Shown here piece after piece: positions 24,020-35,180 of a DNA stretch of 64,000 nt (within the stretch, counting starts at the first letter, position 1; every line of letters begins with the position of its first letter). This DNA comes from Macrotrachela quadricornifera (lineage: Eukaryota; Rotifera; Eurotatoria; Philodinida; Philodinidae), in NCBI GenBank assembly GCA_022393335.1, contig JAJEKB010021865.1, forward strand, positions 216,810-280,809. Reading direction: 5' to 3'. The position numbers were made by a program, and so were the translations under genes. The notes under the pieces were generated by a model. That model worked only from the letters and a program-made list of their open reading frames with translations. It did no database searches and was not told where the DNA came from.

Positions 24020-24180
24020 TGCATCTGCCGGGAGTCGGACCCAGCAATTATTCGAATATTACTCTTCTTCTTTTAAATCAATACAATAAGAATCTATATT
24101 TAGAATGAAAGTAATATGTTGAATAATACATCAGATCTTTCGGGTGGAAACCGAGTGTTCTACCGCTGAACTACAGAAGC
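24020..24180 (-). tRNA. tRNA-Gly(TCC)-like gene interrupted by an 87-bp insert
   Basis: The minus strand reads GCTTCTGTAGTTCAGCGG (acceptor, D arm), CTCGG-TTTCCAC-CCGAA (anticodon arm, anticodon TCC), then after the insert a T arm CTGGG-TCCGACT-CCCGG, CAGATGC and A. Without the insert it is 71 nt, the size of a glycine tRNA. The acceptor stem has one T-T mismatch (third pair). Positions 24045-24131 interrupt it between the variable region and the T stem, flanked by CAG on both sides (24042-24044, 24132-24134). This is not the normal tRNA intron site (37/38), so the gene is probably dead unless the insert is removed. Confidence 0.75.
24042..24134. mobile_element. 87-bp mini TIR element inside the tRNA
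   Basis: The insert begins CAATTATTCGAATATTAC and ends GTAATATGTTGAATAATACAT, imperfect inverted repeats of about 18 bp. A CAG triplet is present on both sides, and only one copy is present in the uninterrupted paralogue at 63616-63686. A 3-bp duplication would fit a PIF/Harbinger or similar MITE; the element is too short to classify firmly. Confidence 0.75.
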
Positions 24181-24588
24181 TTGTTCCTTTTTCATCATAA
24201 ATTAATAGCATAAATGTATAACAGGTTTTCATGTACATCATGTTTATCAAATGTTCGTATAATACAAATCAGCGATAAAATATCAATTTTAATTCTTGAT
24301 TAATTATTATCAGGTTGTTTTCAAGAATACTTTTGTCATTTTTATTCTCATAATCAAATCTCTAAATCAGACAAATTAATTAGATCTCATTCATTTATTT
24401 AATCATTTATCGATTATACATCAACTAATCATTTATTTTTCAACATGTTAATTTCTGTAAAACGCGAATATTAAGATTTATCTAGATTATTTATCAAGTT
24501 TTATTCGTATTATGGAATAAGTTCATTATCAATAAACTGTATAAAAAAATAATTTAATTGACGGTTGAAAAAATCTAAATTTTAATAC

Positions 24589-25216
24589 ACTAACGAGGGA
24601 ACATATTTAGATGTTCAAGCCCTTTAAGGCTCATCTTTTGGCGATAGATAGACCTCAATGAGGTATGAAAAACCCCAAAAGAATACGTGCGCTTAGGCCT
24701 TCTTTCCAGAGCTATAACCATTTTAGTAGAATTTCAGTCTGTAGCTCGGTATGTACCAACAAATCGAATGACATTATTTCAAGCTGAAATTTAGCCCATA
24801 AATAGCTATACTTGTGAAAAGAATGCGCTGAAAATTTCAGCTTAAAAGAATGTTCCCTTCATGGGATATTGTATTCCCAAAAAACTATGAGATTCACGCA
24901 TCTTTCATAGCATACAAGTTAATTTTGTCAGTTTAATATCTCCCTAAAGGAATATTCTTTTAAGCTGAAATTTTCAGCGCATTCTTTTCACAAGTATAGC
25001 TATTTATGGGCTAAATTTCAGCTTGAAATAATGTCATTCGATTTGTTGGTACATACCGAGCTACAGACTGAAATTCTACTAAAATGGTTATAGCTCTGGA
25101 AAGAAGGCCTAAGGGCACGTATTCTTTTGGGGTTTTTCATACCTCATTGAGATCTATCTATCGCCAAAAGATGAGCCTTAAAGGGCTTGAACATCTAAAT
25201 ATGTTCCCTCGTTAGT
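24589..25216. mobile_element. 628-bp foldback element, arms about 267 bp
   Basis: The left arm 24589-24855 (ACTAACGAGGGAACATATTT..) and right arm 24949-25216 (..AAATATGTTCCCTCGTTAGT) differ at only a few positions by eye, around a 92-bp spacer. The high arm identity suggests recent insertion or arm homogenisation. It is non-coding. No clear target duplication outside the arms. Confidence 0.92.
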
Positions 25217-25559
25217 TTGTGCATATATTTGTTACATATGACTATATAAGGAAAAATAGAATGATCGTTGAAAAATATTTTAAGAAGATTTATTTGATGA
25301 ATTATCTAATAAACGAGAAAATAATTAAATAAATTATTGATTAAGATTATTTTTTTTCTATTTGATTTTCAATTGAAGGAGACCATGATAAAACTTTATC
25401 AATTTTTTGCACATATAACTGTAACGAACAATAATCATATAAACTTTTTAATATTTAGAGATGATTTCATTTCATTATAGGACTTTCTTCCCAAAAGAAG
25501 AAAGTTTTTTTTTAATTACCTAATTTTATTTGTTTATTAATTTATTATTTGAAAATGTG

Positions 25560-25960
25560 CGCACAAATAGCGCAAGAGAAATGAAAAAACAATGAAAAGC
25601 GACTAACAAACATTGGTATTGTAATTATTAAGAAAGAAAAAAAAATAATCGAAAAACAAAATAATGCTACATTTTTTGCCCGGCTACTCAATGTTGCTGT
25701 CACGAACCAAATGCTATTAACGAAAACAAATTTTTAAATCAGTCCACAGGTTCGACTGGGATTGAACTGCGACGCAGTTTGTAAAAAAGTGGCGAAATGA
25801 AAGTTATTTAATGATCATGTTCTTCTAGTGTTCCATGTAAAATATGTTCAGTATCGTTCCAGGATGTCCATTTCAACCGCCGGAAACGGCGCCCTAAACG
25901 GCCTGAAACTGCTACAAAACGGTACAATACAGCATTAATTTTCACCGTATTTCGCCGTTC
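25560..25960. repeat. GC-richer insert within the relic gene
   Basis: The stretch near 25880-25960 holds repeated CGGCG/CGCCG strings (CCGCCGGAAACGGCGCC, CCGTATTTCGCCG) and interrupts the coding-like reading between the pieces at 25985 and 25450. It resembles the core of the element at 359-597 only loosely. Boundaries are uncertain. Confidence 0.35.
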
Positions 25961-26108
25961 TCTTCGACTTGCATTGTTGTGGATTTGCAGAAAGATTTGT
26001 TTCCGTTTTTTGTTGATTAAAATTTCTAAAATTATTTTAACCAAGTGTAATGCCGGTATAATTATCAACGAATTCGAATTATATTCTTGATTATCATTAT
26101 AAATATGT

Positions 26109-26298
26109 TTTTGATGCGGTGGCGGATTTAGGGGGGACAGGAAGCGATCGCCTCACTTTTCGAGAAAATTTTTCCAGTTTTTTCCAGCATAAACGAGCGA
26201 AAAAATGCTTTATACTACTCCTGACAAGCCTCAGTAAGTGATTTTTGCCTATAACTGCATTCTCCTTCCAAAATCCTAGATCCGCCACTGTTTTGATG
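26109..26298. mobile_element. hAT-type MITE with perfect 8-bp duplication
   Basis: The 174-bp element (26117-26290) has ends CGGTGGCGGATTTAGG and the complement of CAGTGGCGGATCTAGGAT, typical of hAT elements, and is flanked by exact TTTTGATG on both sides (26109-26116, 26291-26298). On the minus strand the duplication falls in the coding-like reading of the relic gene (NNHQK), and the frame continues on the other side. It is non-coding itself. Confidence 0.93.
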
Positions 26299-27014
26299 AT
26301 TATTTCTTAACAATATGTGGAATAAATATTTTAAATGTTCTTCGAAATGTGAATAATTATTTAATTTATCTCGAGCATCTCTAGAAAAAGATGTCTAGTT
26401 TTTAAATTGCTCTACCAAATAAATGTAATGCCGATAATTTATCTATAACTAATTGAATTGGTAACTCATGTTGCGTATGACCACTGTTCAGATGATGAAA
26501 AAGACCTTTGATATAAAAAAATATTTATTAAATACAACTTAAACAAAAATTATTTATCATTATTCATAGCCATTTTAATAGTTTGTGAACTATATGCATG
26601 GCGAAGATTTTCATAATATTCATATCTTGATTTTAGTTGTATTAATGAAGAATTGCCATCTTGTTTTATCTAATATAAAAACAAAAACTTTTAATAGAAT
26701 CAGTTTTTTTTATTGTTATATATTTAATTGAAAACAAGATGCACCCTGAAGTAAATAAACAATATATATTTAACACTTGTTTTAATGCTATATGAATCGT
26801 TTCCTCTTATTTTTAATAACACAGAATGAGCAAGATATTTATAGGATAATGCTGGACGATGTTCAAGTAATACTAAAATTGATTTTAATACTTTTTCTTG
26901 CATATCTAAATTAATAAATAACAAGTAACGTTCGTCGCTTCGACTCACTTGACCCTCGACTGAATCATGAAAAGTTGTAATGTCTCTCCCTACTCTATTT
27001 TTCATTTTCATTCT

Positions 27015-29170
27015 CTACATAACACGAAGTAGAAACACGTGTATCATTTAAGATTTTTATACTATTCTAAAACTATCATTATAGAATAAAATTCAACAAG
27101 GTAGCGCTCAATCTGTGGATTTGTTGACCATTTTCTCAAAGAAATATTACATCCCTACATTTAAGTAAACTTTGTTCGATCATGTTAGATATTTCTACTC
27201 TTGATTCCATATAGAATCATAAGAATATAAAACTCTTTCGATTAGTTCTCAGTTTATTAAACAGAAATTTTGCTTAAAAAACACATTATTTTATAGGCTT
27301 AGCTCCTTAGTATGATCCCGATCATTTAATAGTAACGATATTGGTTTAAACTGCTAAGAATCAATTTACAACTGATTCATGTGAGTCTATAGTAAAGCAA
27401 AATTTTCGCGATCAATTACGGGAACGGCTAGCCGTTCCACCGGCCAAACTTCATTGAGCACGTGATAATTCATAGTTCTCATTCGCCTTTTGCACGTTTC
27501 AATTATTTCAAGAAACTAGTCAAATCGTCATAGAATGCACCTATCAGTTGACTTCTAGTATCACACAATGATTCCAGCGCTATTTTATATCTGAGACAAA
27601 ACTGCACGTTTTCGATATGCTGCCATTCTGCTCATACTGTTACCACGAATGTCACGTAATATGTGACAAATTTTCCTGTGAGATATTTTTCTATATCTCT
27701 ATTGGAGCACAGCTCCTATACCTAACTATAGAGAAACAGCTAGTCGTTCGTCGGCGCCTCTCAGGGGCGCCACTCACGGCTAGTTGTTCCATGCATCAAA
27801 CTTTATAGGGTAGCGAAGCCTTGCCTTCTAACTACTTAATTCTGCCATTATTCGCTTCTCTCAAAATGATCTCTGATTTTCCTTAGAATAGGTAAATAAA
27901 ATACAGTATTCTCCCCAAATTTCAGGCACCGAAACCATTTACCTATCCTTTGGTAGCCCAGTATTTCTCTCAATTCCGATCACGATTGCAGCTCCGAGGC
28001 AATGCGTTACATAAAACTCTCATAATTCTTTAAGTCTTCTTTGAAACACAAATTTTGTAGCTGTTAGAGAGAACGGCTAGTTGTTCGTCGGCGCCCCTCT
28101 AGAGTGCCATTCAGGGCTAGCCGTTTCATGTATCAAACTTTTTCTCAACTGACATTTATTTTTCTACAATTCAGCTTTCTAGTTTTATAGGGAAATAATA
28201 TAACAGCAAGTAAAGTCGATTTAAGTCCTCGATATCAATTACCTTTGATCAAATTTTAAAAAAAAAAATTCCTTTTGTAAAAAATCTGTCCTTTGTGTAA
28301 AAACATTAATCTCAAAAAGGTTTTAAAAAAGTGGCATCATCAATCTATTTCTCGACCCCGATTACTTTGGTCAAACTTTATAAAAAATCATTATTTTCTT
28401 TAAAAAAGCCTTTTATGATGTAAAACACTCATTTGGAAATTTCAAAAAAATGAATATGCCACTCAATTCTCCGATTCCGAAAACCTTTCGTCAAACGTAA
28501 GGCGTCGAATTGACCTTAAAGTTGCGATTCTTCGATCGATTTTTCTAAGAACAGGTTTTTTTGACCATTGATCCCGACGACAAGCATGCAAGAAAACTTT
28601 TTTTTCATATGACCCTCCCATCAGTCGAGGGAATATCCTTTATGAAAAAATATTAATCTCAAAACATTTTGAAAAACTAATACCAGACTCGAATTCCTCA
28701 ACCACGAACATCTTTGCGTCAAACGAATATCTTTCAGATCGGACCTTTGACCTGCGACCAGCGACAGACACACAAACTCATTTTAGTTTTTTCCTATGGT
28801 CATCCTCTCAGTGGAGGGAATAAACGCTTCTAACGAAGTTAATACTACCATATACCTCCATTGATCACTTCCGGTACCACCACAATCAACAATGGTGCTC
28901 ATCACACACTATAATGAAAACCTTAGTTCGTGAAGAAAAAACTTCTTTTCGATGAAAAATACCAAACCTCACCAATTTCTAACATCAATTGATCAATTCT
29001 GGTACCACCATAATCAGTAATGGTGTTCATCACATACAAGTGCTCATGAGCCTTCTAGGCGATATTTTTTTGACCTCAATGTTCTTTTGACCCTGACACG
29101 GACATACAAACTATTTTTTTTTTATATGACTCTCCTTTCAGTCGAGGGAATGAGTAAAATAAACAAGTAG
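27015..29170 (+). repeat. R2 and hairpin-motif repeat cluster
   Basis: No gene is seen. The cluster holds hairpin motifs at 27731-27792 and 28069-28130, each followed by ATCAAACTTT, and a half motif at 27421. From about 28190 there are diverged tandem units of 100-130 bp with TGGTCAAACTTTATAA, CGATTCCGAAAACC and the phrase GACTCTCCTTTCAGTCGAGG or variants (28610, 29130). ACAAGTAGCGCTCATC follows at about 29170. Confidence 0.6.
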
Positions 29171-29879
29171 CGCTCATCTGATGGATTCGCTGACCCTTTT
29201 CTGAAAGATAATTTAACATGATTTTCATCAAGATATAACTTAGCAATGAAAGCAAGAGACCTAGTGAGGTATAACATGGATGTAATGTACATTTTTACTA
29301 TCTTTTGAGAAAAATTTCAAAAGCAGGAATGGTAACATAGGAAGATTCTAGAAGTAGGAAGCGCTACGTTCTACGAAATCCCAAATAGTCGGTGATACGG
29401 CAGTTAAGTCCCAACATTTGAGCCCTTCTTTATGTAACTTTGATGAAAAACTGTGATGAACTCCATATATATCGCTCAGTATGATAAAGAGTGAGTAGCA
29501 GTTGCCGAGATTTATTTTTTTGAGATTTTTTTAATAAATTCTCATACATATTGAAATAAACTCTGCATAATTCCCGAGAATGAGAGCTTAGTGAGAGTGG
29601 GGCAAGGGCAAGGATAAAGATGCGATGAAATACTTATACAGCTAATAAGTCTCAATAAATCTTTAGTTAGGAAATTAATCCTATATAGAAAATAAATCCA
29701 AAAAAATAAATTTCAGTAGTCTGTCAGACTGAGAATAAAGTTTGATTAAGAATGAGAGTTAGAATCAAGGTGAGGAGGATGATGAGTGCTGACACGGCGG
29801 AACGAATGAGGCTCAAATAGCGGGGTTCTAATGTCAGGAGCTCATTTGTCGGTGTATCCAAATAGTCATGTTCCTGATT

Positions 29880-30500
29880 ATCATTGAACATTGTTTGATT
29901 TTGATTATATTATATCTGATAGTCTTTTTAATCGTATAGAAGCTTGGAAACAGAAATTCATCCTTTAATGGTGGTCGGCTTATAGAAATATTCCTATTGG
30001 TGATTCATATATAAATGACAATCCTCATTTGAACTCACACTTCCTGAAATAAACCTTATTATATCTATGTTAAAAACTACCCCTAAGCAAAATTAAATTT
30101 ATATACCAAAATTTCAAAATAGGATTTTCCAATCACTCATTCTTTTGATAGAAGTAACTTTGTTAGATCGTGAAGATAGCTAAGACATTCATCATTAGAT
30201 ATTGCCTGCCTTCATTACTCAAATAAAGTGTGGAGTGTATGGCATAATTTTGTTTAAAACAATATTTCTCGATTATGTACGAAAAATATTAAATTCGATT
30301 TATCGTGGGTATCTGTTAATTTATTAAAGGATTATCGTGTTGATCAATGTCACTAATCGAAGCAGTATTGTTGACTGATCATTCTTTTGCTCAAGCATGC
30401 GTCTAAAACGTTATGATACACTGCTAAGATCATTGCTTTATTTATTAATTAGAAGACAATGTCAATATCAAAAGTAAATTCTTGTTTTACTTCAGACCTC
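29880..30500 (+). pseudogene. Coding-like relic, unidentified
   Basis: Plus-strand reading gives protein-like pieces such as FNRIEAWKQKFIL, WWSAYRNIPIGDSYINDN and CGVYGIILFKTIFLDYVRK, separated by stop codons and frame changes. I do not recognise the family. It could be an old pseudogene or chance; confidence is low. Confidence 0.2.
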
Positions 30501-32200
30501 TCCTTCGAAAATTATTTTTGACAGTAAGATAAGTGAAGCGAGCTGAAATTCTCAGGATATACTGGGGCTGCCATGAAGAGACTGTGATGCAATTGTCAGC
30601 CCTATACCATGGTGTATAAATGAGACACTCACCAAACAAGGGTCAAAAAGAGCTGATTTGGCATCCAAAATTTCTCTTCCAGTACTCATACAATAGATTC
30701 AAAATATTTTTTTTGTCTGAAAGAGCTCCTTGACATGCTCTTTCGAACAAAAAAGCTTAAACATTTCTCGATTTTTTTTAAAAATAAGCATAGTTTTCAA
30801 GAAGTCAAGGAAAATCATTGAAAATCGTGGTAAAAAAAAGTGTCAAAGAAATTCAATATCAATTCTGAAAGTGCAGAATGTGAGCTATCCTCCTATACAT
30901 TTATCTCAATTTCGAAAATTTTAATGAAAACTGACGTTTTTTAAAGAGGGAACACCTTAACAAATTGACTTGAGAAAAAATATTTAATTAGGAAAAAAAT
31001 TAGTCTATATGGAGAAAAATATCGAATCTTGACCTATCGATTTGAAATTGCTTTAGAATGGAATTAAGTTAAAATTGAGTTAGAGTAAAAGTTAGTCGGG
31101 TTTCATGGAAGTATCAATATAGATACTGATAAATTAAAGTTTAAAATGAAAATCATATTTGTACAGAGTGTGATCAATCAAGAATTTTATGCGTTATTCA
31201 TAAATTATAATATTTCATGCAGTATCTTTTTATATCAAAGCGATCTCTCATGATCTCAAATAAATCAGTTTCGACAGAGAATTATAAATCAACTGAAAAT
31301 CGCTGACTTTTTCATTAGTAAGAAAAGTATTATGGTATGGTTAATTACGGGTAATCTTGCTACAAATTTCTACTGTACATTAACATACTTTCAATAGATT
31401 TATCATACAAGTGTATATTCGTTCATCAGTGTTGTTTTAATCTGCTACTCACGGCTAGTCGATCTCACGTTCAGTCTTAAAATACATTACTCAATAGCTT
31501 TTTACATGACCGATCATTAAGTATTTTGAATTGTGTTTTACTGTTGATATTAACGAAGCCGCATCCGCAGACATACATATACAGTAGAACTTCCGTATGC
31601 AAATATCTTTGTATTATGAACTATGAACACTTTTTTCATGTTATCTACGCTAGAAAACTCACTGCACCTTTTCCATCCCATCAAAGTGATGTCTGTGTAA
31701 ACGAATCGGTTAGATTTTGATGACTAACATGTCTTAAGCATAGAAAATTTTAGTAAAGAATAAACAATGATATACAGAATAAATCGATTAGAAAAATAAT
31801 CAATAATCATGCCACTGAAAGTATTGAAGAAAAAGTAAAATTAAAAATCAGTTTAAAAATATTTGGAACAAATGGAAACATTGAGTATATTCACAAAACT
31901 TGAATTTGTTTATGTCAAAAAAATGAAATTTAAACAAGACATACCATAGAGTAAATGCAAATCAAACATGAATGATTTTTAATATGACAGATAGACGATT
32001 AGTCACAATCATACAACTCATTTTTCAAAAAATAATTGATAGAATTTGAAGATTTTAAGAGATGTGTGATGTAGAATATCCATGAATTCTTTCATCTTGA
32101 AAATAATCAGCGAAAAGAAACATTAATCGCCTTCCAAAAATGTACACTCTTTGATGGCTCGCCAAACATTTACTCGATAAATTTTGTATCATCATAAAAA
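30500..32200. other. Intergenic, nothing recognised
   Basis: About 1.7 kb with only short frames. A partial CTAGTCG motif lies at about 31445. No gene or clear element boundary is visible. Confidence 0.4.
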
Positions 32201-33140
32201 ACAGACGTTGAATTTGAGTTCTTTATCCTCGAGAAAATCGGTTCAAGTTTATTACAGATATCTTGTCGTATTCTCTTATCTGAGATGTTATATTTTCTAA
32301 TCTTGAACTCTAACTTGAGTGAACAAAACGAACAGATAAACATTTATAACTTTTACAATGCAGTATTTATAGATATAGAACTGTTTCTTTTAGAAAACTG
32401 AACTAGATGTCGTTCAAATGTTTTGGTTTCCATGAGAAAGTTTAGTAGGATAACCAGGTCAAGATAAAGTTGATATCACCCAAAACCGCTGTTATTTAAA
32501 AAACAATTTTTCCAGACTTTATAATTTTAGGCAGCTTCTTAAAATTTGTAGAATGGTACAACTACATATCTATTTCTGCCTACGCTACTATAAACAAATA
32601 ACACCATATTAACATTCACAAGTTCTTTAATGGATATGAATAGTTTCTATTACGTCAAATATCTGAAAAAGAATTATTTTTGCTCAAGAATCGAATCAAT
32701 TGATAATTTATCAAAAATTATAAGTCTCACTTATTGCACTTACGATAAACGAGGGAAATCAACGTCTAGTCATTTCTATATTTAATTTCACTGTATCATT
32801 CACTATTAGTTCAGTTTCGAAGCGAGTATAGATGCATTTCGTTTGAATTCCTCTTGAAAAGTTACTGGACGTTTGTTCGTACGATTACTAAAAAGAAACT
32901 AAAAAAGAAAAACTATTTAGAAATTACTGCAAATGGAGCACATCATATTGCAGCTTATGAAAGATCTTCTTCTATTTGAATGTTATCTTTACGATTGATG
33001 TCCACTAAGACTCAACACCAGGACTTGAAGCGACCAGTTCACCTTTTTTTTTTATACATATTTTTGTGTAAATATTACTGAAAGATCTGACATGTAGTAA
33101 TCAACAAGAAGGAGTGCTTATCTGAGAGCCATTCTTCTCG
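32200..33140 (-). repeat. R1 dispersed repeat, copy D (inverted)
   Basis: This matches 48960-50700 in the same orientation and copy B (4480-7262) inverted: for example the blocks with GAACTCTAACTT, ACTGTTTCTTTTAGAAAACTG, CAGCTTCTTAAAATTTG and GAATTCCTCTTGAAAAGTTACTGG. It lacks both the 9-bp-duplication palindrome and the piggyBac-like insert, so it is another empty-site witness. It is clearly more diverged. Confidence 0.65.
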
Positions 33141-33179
33141 AACATGCATTCATCAACTTCAAATACCCCTTACATCAGA

Positions 33180-34566
33180 CTTAAAACACTTTTTGTTCGA
33201 TTCGATTTGGAATTGCCAAACGACGAAGTAATGGAAATGGATATGAAATTTTCATTAAGAAACGAATATTCGCCTTGCTTACATAGAATGCACACATTAT
33301 TAAACAAACTATCGGGAAAACTATGTGAAATAGCTTGTAAATATTCCATTGAACAAGGAATCGAATAAAAATGACATTGATTCCATATTTATATAACTGA
33401 TGTAATCATCAATATAATATCCTCTTTTAATAAATATATGTTGAATGTGATTAATAACAATATCAAAAACAATTTTTTCTAAATAGGAAATTTGGTTGAG
33501 AGATGAATTTCCCAAATATATAAAATCAATAGATGAAGTTCGTTGACTAAGACGAAGTGATAATTCAAGTTTTTTTAAATATAACATCCGACGAATAAAT
33601 GGAACAAATAAACTATCAAATTCACTTGTTGAAAGTTGTACATACAATGAAAAATAATTTAGTTTATCCAAATTTTTCTAAACATAAAAGATATGAATTG
33701 ATATTTAAACATTTTTTATTGATTGGACAACAAATGGAAATATAAAAAGGGTTCTTTTTGTCACCATATTTACCATATCATTTAATAATCTAAAAAAATT
33801 GTGTGTAATTTCTATTGGAATACGTCGAAGTAATGATGGATCGTGAACATATTCAACTTTTAACTAAAAATGTATGTCATTGAGTAAGACGACCATCAAA
33901 TAGATGAAAACAATCATCAATATTGTGTAATTTAATAAATAAATGAGTCATATTTAATGAAGAACATATCTTTGATAAGAAATCATTGTTCACATCCAAA
34001 TTTATATATTTTAAATTTGATAATAAATTAAATATACGATTATAGATATCAATAAGTAATGTAAACATTGATAAATTTGGAACTTCATAATCAATCATTA
34101 AAATCAATTCAGATATTTTATATTAAAAATTAACAATAAATGGAATCTTTTTTATATTTTAGTGTAAACAAATCAGATATATTGCCATCAAAAATCTTCG
34201 AACCCATATTAACATCAACATTGATTAAACGAATTTGATATATAAATTAATAAATTTATTAGTATATAAAATATGGTCCAAGAAACATGTTTCAGTTGTG
34301 AGATATTCAATATTAGTATGGATTCGTGATAAAAGTTCAGAACAAAATCGATCAAATATTCGATTAGTTTTTTAATTATCCTTTTCATTCGATAATATAC
34401 TTGTTAAATCGATTGATTGAATGAATGTTTGATCACATGCAGTTTTATCGAATTTTCTAGTACTAACAATTAATCAATGTAAAACATCCAAATTAGAAAG
34501 TTTTTTTAGAACATTAAGCAAAATTTCGTCAGGTAAATTAAGAATATTAATCAATGAATTATTCAT
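33180..34566 (-). pseudogene. F-box protein pseudogene
   Basis: Starting at 34566 the minus strand reads MNNSLINILNLPDEILLNVL, matching the F-box of the gene at 16127-17892. Further pieces align in order: DRFCSELLSRIHTNIEYL, then the stretch in 34107-33877 ending DDCFHLFDGRLTQ, LYLKKLELSLRLSQR, and FLMKISYPFPLLRRLAIPN (near 33200). Multiple stop codons and frame changes interrupt it, and the C-terminus is lost where R1 copy D begins. It is a diverged paralogue, not a recent copy. Confidence 0.82.
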
Positions 34567-35180
34567 CTTCATTTTTTTTTCAAATAGTAAGAAGATATAT
34601 TCAATATACATGTGTCCATGAGATTTTTTGATATTCATCAAGTGACCTTGTTCAAATCTGATGAAACTTTCAGGATTTATAGAACTTTTTTAGCTGATCA
34701 TTTTGGTAAAAAATTTTTGAACTAAATCCTATTTTCATTGAAATACAGGTGAAATATTCTACCAGATTTTTATTATTTATGCTTTTTTTGTCATGATTCC
34801 CACCTTATCAGATCAAAAAAGTGAAAAGATGCTTACAAAATAGTGGGGAGAATAGCAGAAAATTTTTTAAAACGATTTTACAGAAAGTATTCCAATATAT
34901 TATTAAAACTAAAAAGCAAAATCGACAAATTCGCTTTCTCGAGCTCAAGAATTGCGAAAGAGTAATGTTTTATGTAATCATTCAGTCACTGGCAGTGATA
35001 AGCTATGAAAATGAATGATCATTGTCTACTATAATACTATAGAACACTATTTTCTATAGAGTATTATTTCTTTGAAAAAACTTTTCGATACATAGAAGTA
35101 ACAACGTTGTATCTTAGGAAAAGCAGCTTATTATAAAATCTTTTTTGTTCTATTTTAAACAATGAATATCTTTATCTAAC

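Larger units (their letters stand above)
23770..24520. repeat. Segment duplicated at 63370-64000, contains a tRNA-Gly
   Basis: From TTTTATGCTATTTCAATATG onward this segment aligns at high identity with 63370 to the window end, apart from the 87-90 bp insertion in the tRNA-like gene and scattered substitutions. Both copies keep the tRNA at the same relative position, so the duplication included it. Confidence 0.9.
25380..27000 (-). pseudogene. Relic exons of an unidentified gene, broken by insertions
   Basis: The minus strand has coding-like pieces in order: MQEKVLKSILVLLEHRPAL (about 26910-26780, after a TTTAG acceptor), IKQDGNSSLIQLKSRYEYYE (about 26670-26570), GLFHHLNSGHTQHELPIQLV (about 26505-26400), RDARDKLNNYSHFEEHLKY to RNNH (about 26390-26291), continuing beyond the hAT-type MITE as HQKHIYNDNQEYNSNSLI and PALHLVKIILEILI (26116-25985), and finally KSLYDYCSLQLYVQKIDKV (about 25450-25360). 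A frame change and stop codons separate some pieces. The family is not recognised. The sequence reads as one former gene on the minus strand; a working copy may exist elsewhere. Confidence 0.5.

Noticed and set aside
24045..24131. Canonical tRNA intron
   Set aside because: Eukaryotic nuclear tRNA introns lie at 37/38 in the anticodon loop; this insert is next to the T stem and has a CAG duplication.
26097..26288. 63-codon minus-strand ORF
   Set aside because: It is the hAT-type MITE itself.
27015..29170. CRISPR-like array from repeated CTAGTCG motifs
   Set aside because: Spacing is irregular (hundreds of bp to tens of kb), and this is eukaryotic intergenic DNA.
33144..33368. 74-codon plus-strand ORF
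   Set aside because: It is antisense to the 3' part of the F-box pseudogene.
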